Assembly: GCA_051650265.1 (NCBI GenBank)
Contig: JBOFIR010000261.1
Location: forward strand, 1 to 9,556
Length of the DNA stretch: 9,556 bases
DNA from: JBOFEH01 sp051650265
GTDB taxonomy: Bacteria > Bacillota > Clostridia > Lachnospirales > Cellulosilyticaceae
Direction: 5' to 3'
The notes beneath the pieces are model-generated. The model made no database searches, was not told the DNA's origin, and saw only the letters and a list, made by a program, of their open reading frames with translations. The translations under genes were made by a program, and so were the position numbers. Positions 6,798 to 9,556 of the stretch are shown here, one piece after another (position 1 is the first letter of the stretch; each line of letters opens with the position of its first letter).

Positions 6798-6852
6798 GTG
6801 CCTTTTTTTCTGAATACACGCGCATTACTAACAAAAAGAGGAGGAAACAAAA

Positions 6853-8829
6853 ATGATTAATGTAACACTTAAAGATGGTACACAAAAACAATATGAGGCA
6901 GGCGTTACAGTATTAGACGTAGCCAAAGATTTAAGCGAAGGTTTAGCAAGAGCGGCATGTGCAGGCCGTATTGATGGGAAAATGGTGGATCTTAGAACAC
7001 CAATTACATCAGATGTGAATTTAGAAATCTTAACATTCAATGATAAAGATGGACAATGGGCTTTCCGTCACACAGGTGCGCATATCTTAGCACAAGCGGT
7101 TAAAAGTCTTTTTCCAGAAGTTAAGCTTGCAATTGGGCCAGCAATTGATGGTGGTTTCTACTATGATTTTGACAGTGATAAACACTTCTCAGATGATGAT
7201 CTTACAAAAATTGAAGCTGAGATGAAAAAAATTGTAAAAGCAAAACATCCAATCGAAAGATTTGAACTTTCAAAAGAAGAAGCAATCAAGATGATGGAAG
7301 AAGCTGGGGAGCCTTATAAGGTAGAACTTATTAATGAACTTGCAGAAGGTGAAATTATCACTTTCTACAAACAAGGTGACTTTGTTGACCTTTGTGCAGG
7401 ACCACACCTTATGAGTACAAAACCAGTAGATGCATTCAAACTTCTTTCATGTGCAGGTGCATACTGGAAGGGTAGTGAGAAAAATAAGATGCTTTACCGT
7501 ATCTATGGTACAGCATTCCCTAAAAAAGCTGAGCTTGCAGTTCACCTTGAGCAATTAGAAGAAGCGAAAAAACGTGACCACAACAAACTTGGTCGTGAAC
7601 TTAAGCTTTTCACAACAGATGAGAACGTAGGTCAAGGTTTACCACTTCTTATGCCAAAAGGCGCACGTATCGTTCAAACATTACAAAGATGGGTTGAAGA
7701 TGAGGAAGAAGCAAGAGGGTATGTGCTGACAAAAACACCATCTATGGCAAAAAATGACCTTTACAAAGTATCAGGTCACTGGAGCCATTACAAAGATGGT
7801 ATGTTCGTTATGGGAGATGAAGAGAAGGATGCTGAGGTGATTGCACTTAGACCAATGACTTGCCCATTCCAATTCTCAATCTACAATACAGAACAACACA
7901 GCTATAGAGATCTACCAGTACGTTATGCAGAGACAGCAACACTTGCTAGAAATGAATCTTCAGGTGAAATGCATGGTTTGATCCGTGTGAGACAATTCAC
8001 ATTAGCAGATGGTCATATCGTATGTACACCAGAGCAATTAGAAGATGAGTTCAAAAGTGCAGTAGATTTAATCAAATATATCATGAGAACAATTGGAATC
8101 GACAAAGAGATCACTTACAGATTTTCTAAATGGGATCCAAACAACACAGAGAAATATATTGATAATCCAGCTGCTTGGGAAGAAACACAAAGCATCATGA
8201 AAACAATCTTAGATCATCTTGAGATTGATTATACAGAAGCTGATGGTGAGGCTGCATTCTACGGACCAAAACTTGATATTCAATTCAAAAACGTACATGG
8301 TAAAGAAGATACAATCATTACAGTGCAAATCGACTTTGCATTAGCAGAGCGTTTCAATATGACTTATGTGGATAAAGATGGTGAGAAGAAACGTCCATAC
8401 ATCATCCACCGTTCTTCAATCGGATGTTACGAGAGAACACTTGCTATGCTTATTGAAAAATATGCAGGGGCATTCCCAACATGGCTTGCACCAACACAAG
8501 TTAAAGTACTTCCATTATCAGACAAATATGCAGATTACGCAGAATCAGTAGTTAAGACACTTAAAGCAAGTGGACTTAAAGTTGAAGCGGATTACCGTAC
8601 TGAAAAGATTGGTTACAAGATTCGTGAAGCACGTATGGAACGCGTACCATACATCGTTGTTGTAGGTGCAACAGAAGCTGAGGAAGGTGCTGTATCTGTG
8701 AGAAGTAGACAATATGGAGATGAAGGAAGCTTCAAACTCGATGTGTTTGCAGCACGTGTAGCAAAAGAAGTACAAGAAAAATATAACTATCATGAAAACA
8801 TGCCAGTAGAAGCAGAAGAACAAAAGTAA
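6853..8829 (+). CDS. thrS: Threonyl-tRNA synthetase
   Basis: A 658-residue class II aminoacyl-tRNA synthetase that charges tRNA-Thr with threonine in the cytoplasm. Domains in order: TGS (1-62); editing domain, which removes mischarged serine, with HTGAH (His73, His77) and CAGPH (Cys181, His185); class II catalytic core (about 245-540); and anticodon-binding domain (about 547-645). The active-site zinc ligands are all present: Cys337 in RPMTCP, His388 in ADGHIV, and His519 in IIHRSS. Motif 2 holds RNE (366-368) and motif 3 holds Arg528. The segment RPMTCPFQF differs from the more common PMNCPGH, which marks a divergent clostridial-type branch. GAGGAGG (6838-6844) lies eight bases before the ATG. 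Control is by the T-box leader, and infC follows with its own promoter. Confidence 0.98.
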   Translation: MINVTLKDGTQKQYEAGVTVLDVAKDLSEGLARAACAGRIDGKMVDLRTPITSDVNLEILTFNDKDGQWAFRHTGAHILAQAVKSLFPEVKLAIGPAIDGGFYYDFDSDKHFSDDDLTKIEAEMKKIVKAKHPIERFELSKEEAIKMMEEAGEPYKVELINELAEGEIITFYKQGDFVDLCAGPHLMSTKPVDAFKLLSCAGAYWKGSEKNKMLYRIYGTAFPKKAELAVHLEQLEEAKKRDHNKLGRELKLFTTDENVGQGLPLLMPKGARIVQTLQRWVEDEEEARGYVLTKTPSMAKNDLYKVSGHWSHYKDGMFVMGDEEKDAEVIALRPMTCPFQFSIYNTEQHSYRDLPVRYAETATLARNESSGEMHGLIRVRQFTLADGHIVCTPEQLEDEFKSAVDLIKYIMRTIGIDKEITYRFSKWDPNNTEKYIDNPAAWEETQSIMKTILDHLEIDYTEADGEAAFYGPKLDIQFKNVHGKEDTIITVQIDFALAERFNMTYVDKDGEKKRPYIIHRSSIGCYERTLAMLIEKYAGAFPTWLAPTQVKVLPLSDKYADYAESVVKTLKASGLKVEADYRTEKIGYKIREARMERVPYIVVVGATEAEEGAVSVRSRQYGDEGSFKLDVFAARVAKEVQEKYNYHENMPVEAEEQK

Positions 8830-8865
8830 CCAAAAAGTGGTAGCATAAATACTTTGTTTAAAACG

Positions 8866-8894
8866 TTGACAACCAGATAGTTGTATGGTATCAT
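8866..8894 (+). promoter_or_regulatory. Sigma-A promoter of the infC operon
   Basis: A perfect TTGACA (8866-8871), a 17-base spacer and TATCAT (8889-8894, five of six matches). Transcription should begin near 8901. No terminator is visible between thrS and this site, so some read-through from thrS is possible. Confidence 0.88.
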
Positions 8895-8900
8895 CATTTA

Positions 8901-9134
8901 TGTCGAAAAGAATAAAGCAAACATTAAAGAAGAAACAATCTGTTCTCACCTTACAACAAGCGCGTTCGTAAGGTTCACTCAATTTTTTGCAAAAGATATA
9001 CACAATGTATGTTTATGAGTAGAGGTGGATAGATTCGTTTATCCACCTTATTTTAATGTATAGAGGGCGGACCCACCCACGCATACTAAAGGGTGTTACA
9101 AAATCATAAAGGCAAAGCATTTTAGGAGGTGCCC
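8901..9134 (+). promoter_or_regulatory. infC leader, probable L20-type attenuator
   Basis: A leader of about 235 bases precedes infC. In Bacillota the infC-rpmI-rplT operon is known to be repressed by ribosomal protein L20 through leader RNA folding and premature termination, and this leader fits in position, length and the presence of a terminator (9022-9055). A first hairpin pairs ACCTTAC (8948-8954) with GTAAGGT (8968-8974). After the terminator a GTAT/ATAC hairpin (9058-9061 with 9083-9086) encloses GGG and CCC tracts. The L20-binding fold itself was not traced base by base, so that assignment rests on context. Confidence 0.55.
9022..9055 (+). terminator. Attenuator hairpin in the infC leader, UUCG loop
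   Basis: AGGTGGATAGA (9023-9033) pairs with TTTATCCACCT (9038-9048) over 11 bp including one G-U pair, closed by a TTCG tetraloop (9034-9037). A T-rich tail TTATTTT (9048-9054) follows. The tail is interrupted by one A, so termination may be partial, as suits an attenuator about 80 bases before infC. Confidence 0.75.
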
Positions 9135-9556
9135 ATTATTAACGAATTAATGATCAACGAACAGATTCGAGACAAAGAAGTCAGATTAGTTAGCGCAGAA
9201 GGCGAGCAACTTGGTATTGTACCAATCAAAGAAGCTCAGCGCATTGCAAGTGAGAAAAATCTCGATCTTGTAAAAATTGCTCCACAAGCAAAACCACCAG
9301 TTTGTAAAGTTATGGACTATGGTAAATACAAGTTTGACGCAGCGAAAAAAGAAAAAGAAGCACGCAAAAAGCAAAAAGTAGTCAGTGTAAAAGAAGTTCG
9401 CTTATCAGCGAATATCGAAAAACATGACTTCGAAACAAAAATGCGCAATGCAGAGAAATTCTTAAAAGCTGGTGATAAAGTTAAGATTTCTGTTGTATTC
9501 CGTGGGCGTGAAATGATGCATACTCAAAAAGGTATCCCAATCTTAGAGAATGCAAT
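9135..9556 (+). CDS. infC: Translation initiation factor IF-3 (5' part, ATT start)
   Basis: The first 140 codons of IF-3, which binds the 30S subunit, blocks premature joining of 50S and checks the start codon. Visible are the N-terminal domain (INEQIRDKEVRLVSAEGEQLGIVP, with the signature KPPVCKVMDYGKYKF at 53-67), the lysine-rich linker KKEKEARKKQK (71-81), and the start of the C-terminal 30S-binding domain (VKEVRLSANIEKHDF). The gene runs off the window. AGGAGGTG (9124-9131) is the only ribosome site. It lies 3 bases before ATT at 9135 and 6 before a second in-frame ATT at 9138, whereas the first ATG (9150) is 18 bases away. An in-frame TAG at 9123 rules out a longer form. ATT is the classic infC start codon. 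Start at 9135 or 9138 cannot be separated by eye. Confidence 0.93.
   Translation, partial: MINELMINEQIRDKEVRLVSAEGEQLGIVPIKEAQRIASEKNLDLVKIAPQAKPPVCKVMDYGKYKFDAAKKEKEARKKQKVVSVKEVRLSANIEKHDFETKMRNAEKFLKAGDKVKISVVFRGREMMHTQKGIPILENA

Noticed and set aside
8834..8857. AAAGT/ACTTT inverted repeat after thrS as a thrS terminator.
   Set aside because: Only five A/T-rich pairs with a large loop and no solid T-run; not stable enough to call.
8948..8986. The ACCTTAC/GTAAGGT hairpin followed by TTTTTT (8983-8988) as a second terminator in the infC leader.
   Set aside because: The stem is only 7 bp with a 13-base loop and the T-run is eight bases past the stem, too far for an intrinsic terminator.
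8545..9003. A 152-codon minus-strand open frame across the end of thrS and the infC leader.
   Set aside because: It is antisense to the clear thrS gene, the infC promoter and the leader structure; its low-complexity Phe/Cys-rich product and lack of family resemblance mark it as a shadow.

Overview
The window looks like chromosomal DNA of a low-GC, endospore-forming Bacillota, most likely a clostridium of the Lachnospirales type. This is inferred from the AT-rich genes with strong AGGAGG-type ribosome binding sites, a YtxC-family sporulation protein beside thrS, a T-box riboswitch in front of thrS, and a long infC leader with an attenuator. All recognised genes lie on the + strand, and no mobile element, CRISPR array, tRNA or rRNA was seen.

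Layout. (1) Positions 1-483 hold the last codons of an unknown zinc-ribbon protein, then a small VanZ-like membrane protein whose stop codon sits inside an intrinsic terminator. (2) Positions 484-2291 hold a tightly overlapping three-gene operon: an ECF-type sigma factor, a small two-helix membrane protein, and a membrane protein with two zinc ribbons and an outer C-terminal domain. It has a candidate ECF-type promoter in front and a 14-bp-stem terminator behind. (3) Positions 2293-5452 form a second unit: a MATE transporter, a YqeM-like SAM methyltransferase and the redox chaperone Hsp33, with a sigma-A-like promoter and a strong terminator at its ends. (4) Positions 5455-6407 encode YtxC. 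(5) Positions 6408-8829 hold an unexplained long hairpin, a near-consensus promoter, a threonine T-box leader (specifier ACC) and thrS. (6) From 8866 to the end there is a near-consensus promoter, a leader with a UUCG-loop attenuator, and the start of infC, which appears to begin at an ATT codon and runs off the window.

How the parts work together. The right half (ytxC, thrS, infC) is a conserved housekeeping neighbourhood controlled by RNA: uncharged tRNA-Thr for thrS, and probably ribosomal protein L20 plus IF3 start-codon autoregulation for infC. The left half is more accessory. Its most interesting part is the sigma cassette. The two membrane genes are translationally coupled to the sigma factor in the way anti-sigma/sensor genes usually are, yet neither shows a classical zinc-binding anti-sigma motif, so it may be a little-described envelope-signalling module. 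No clearly new multi-gene defence or catalytic system was found.
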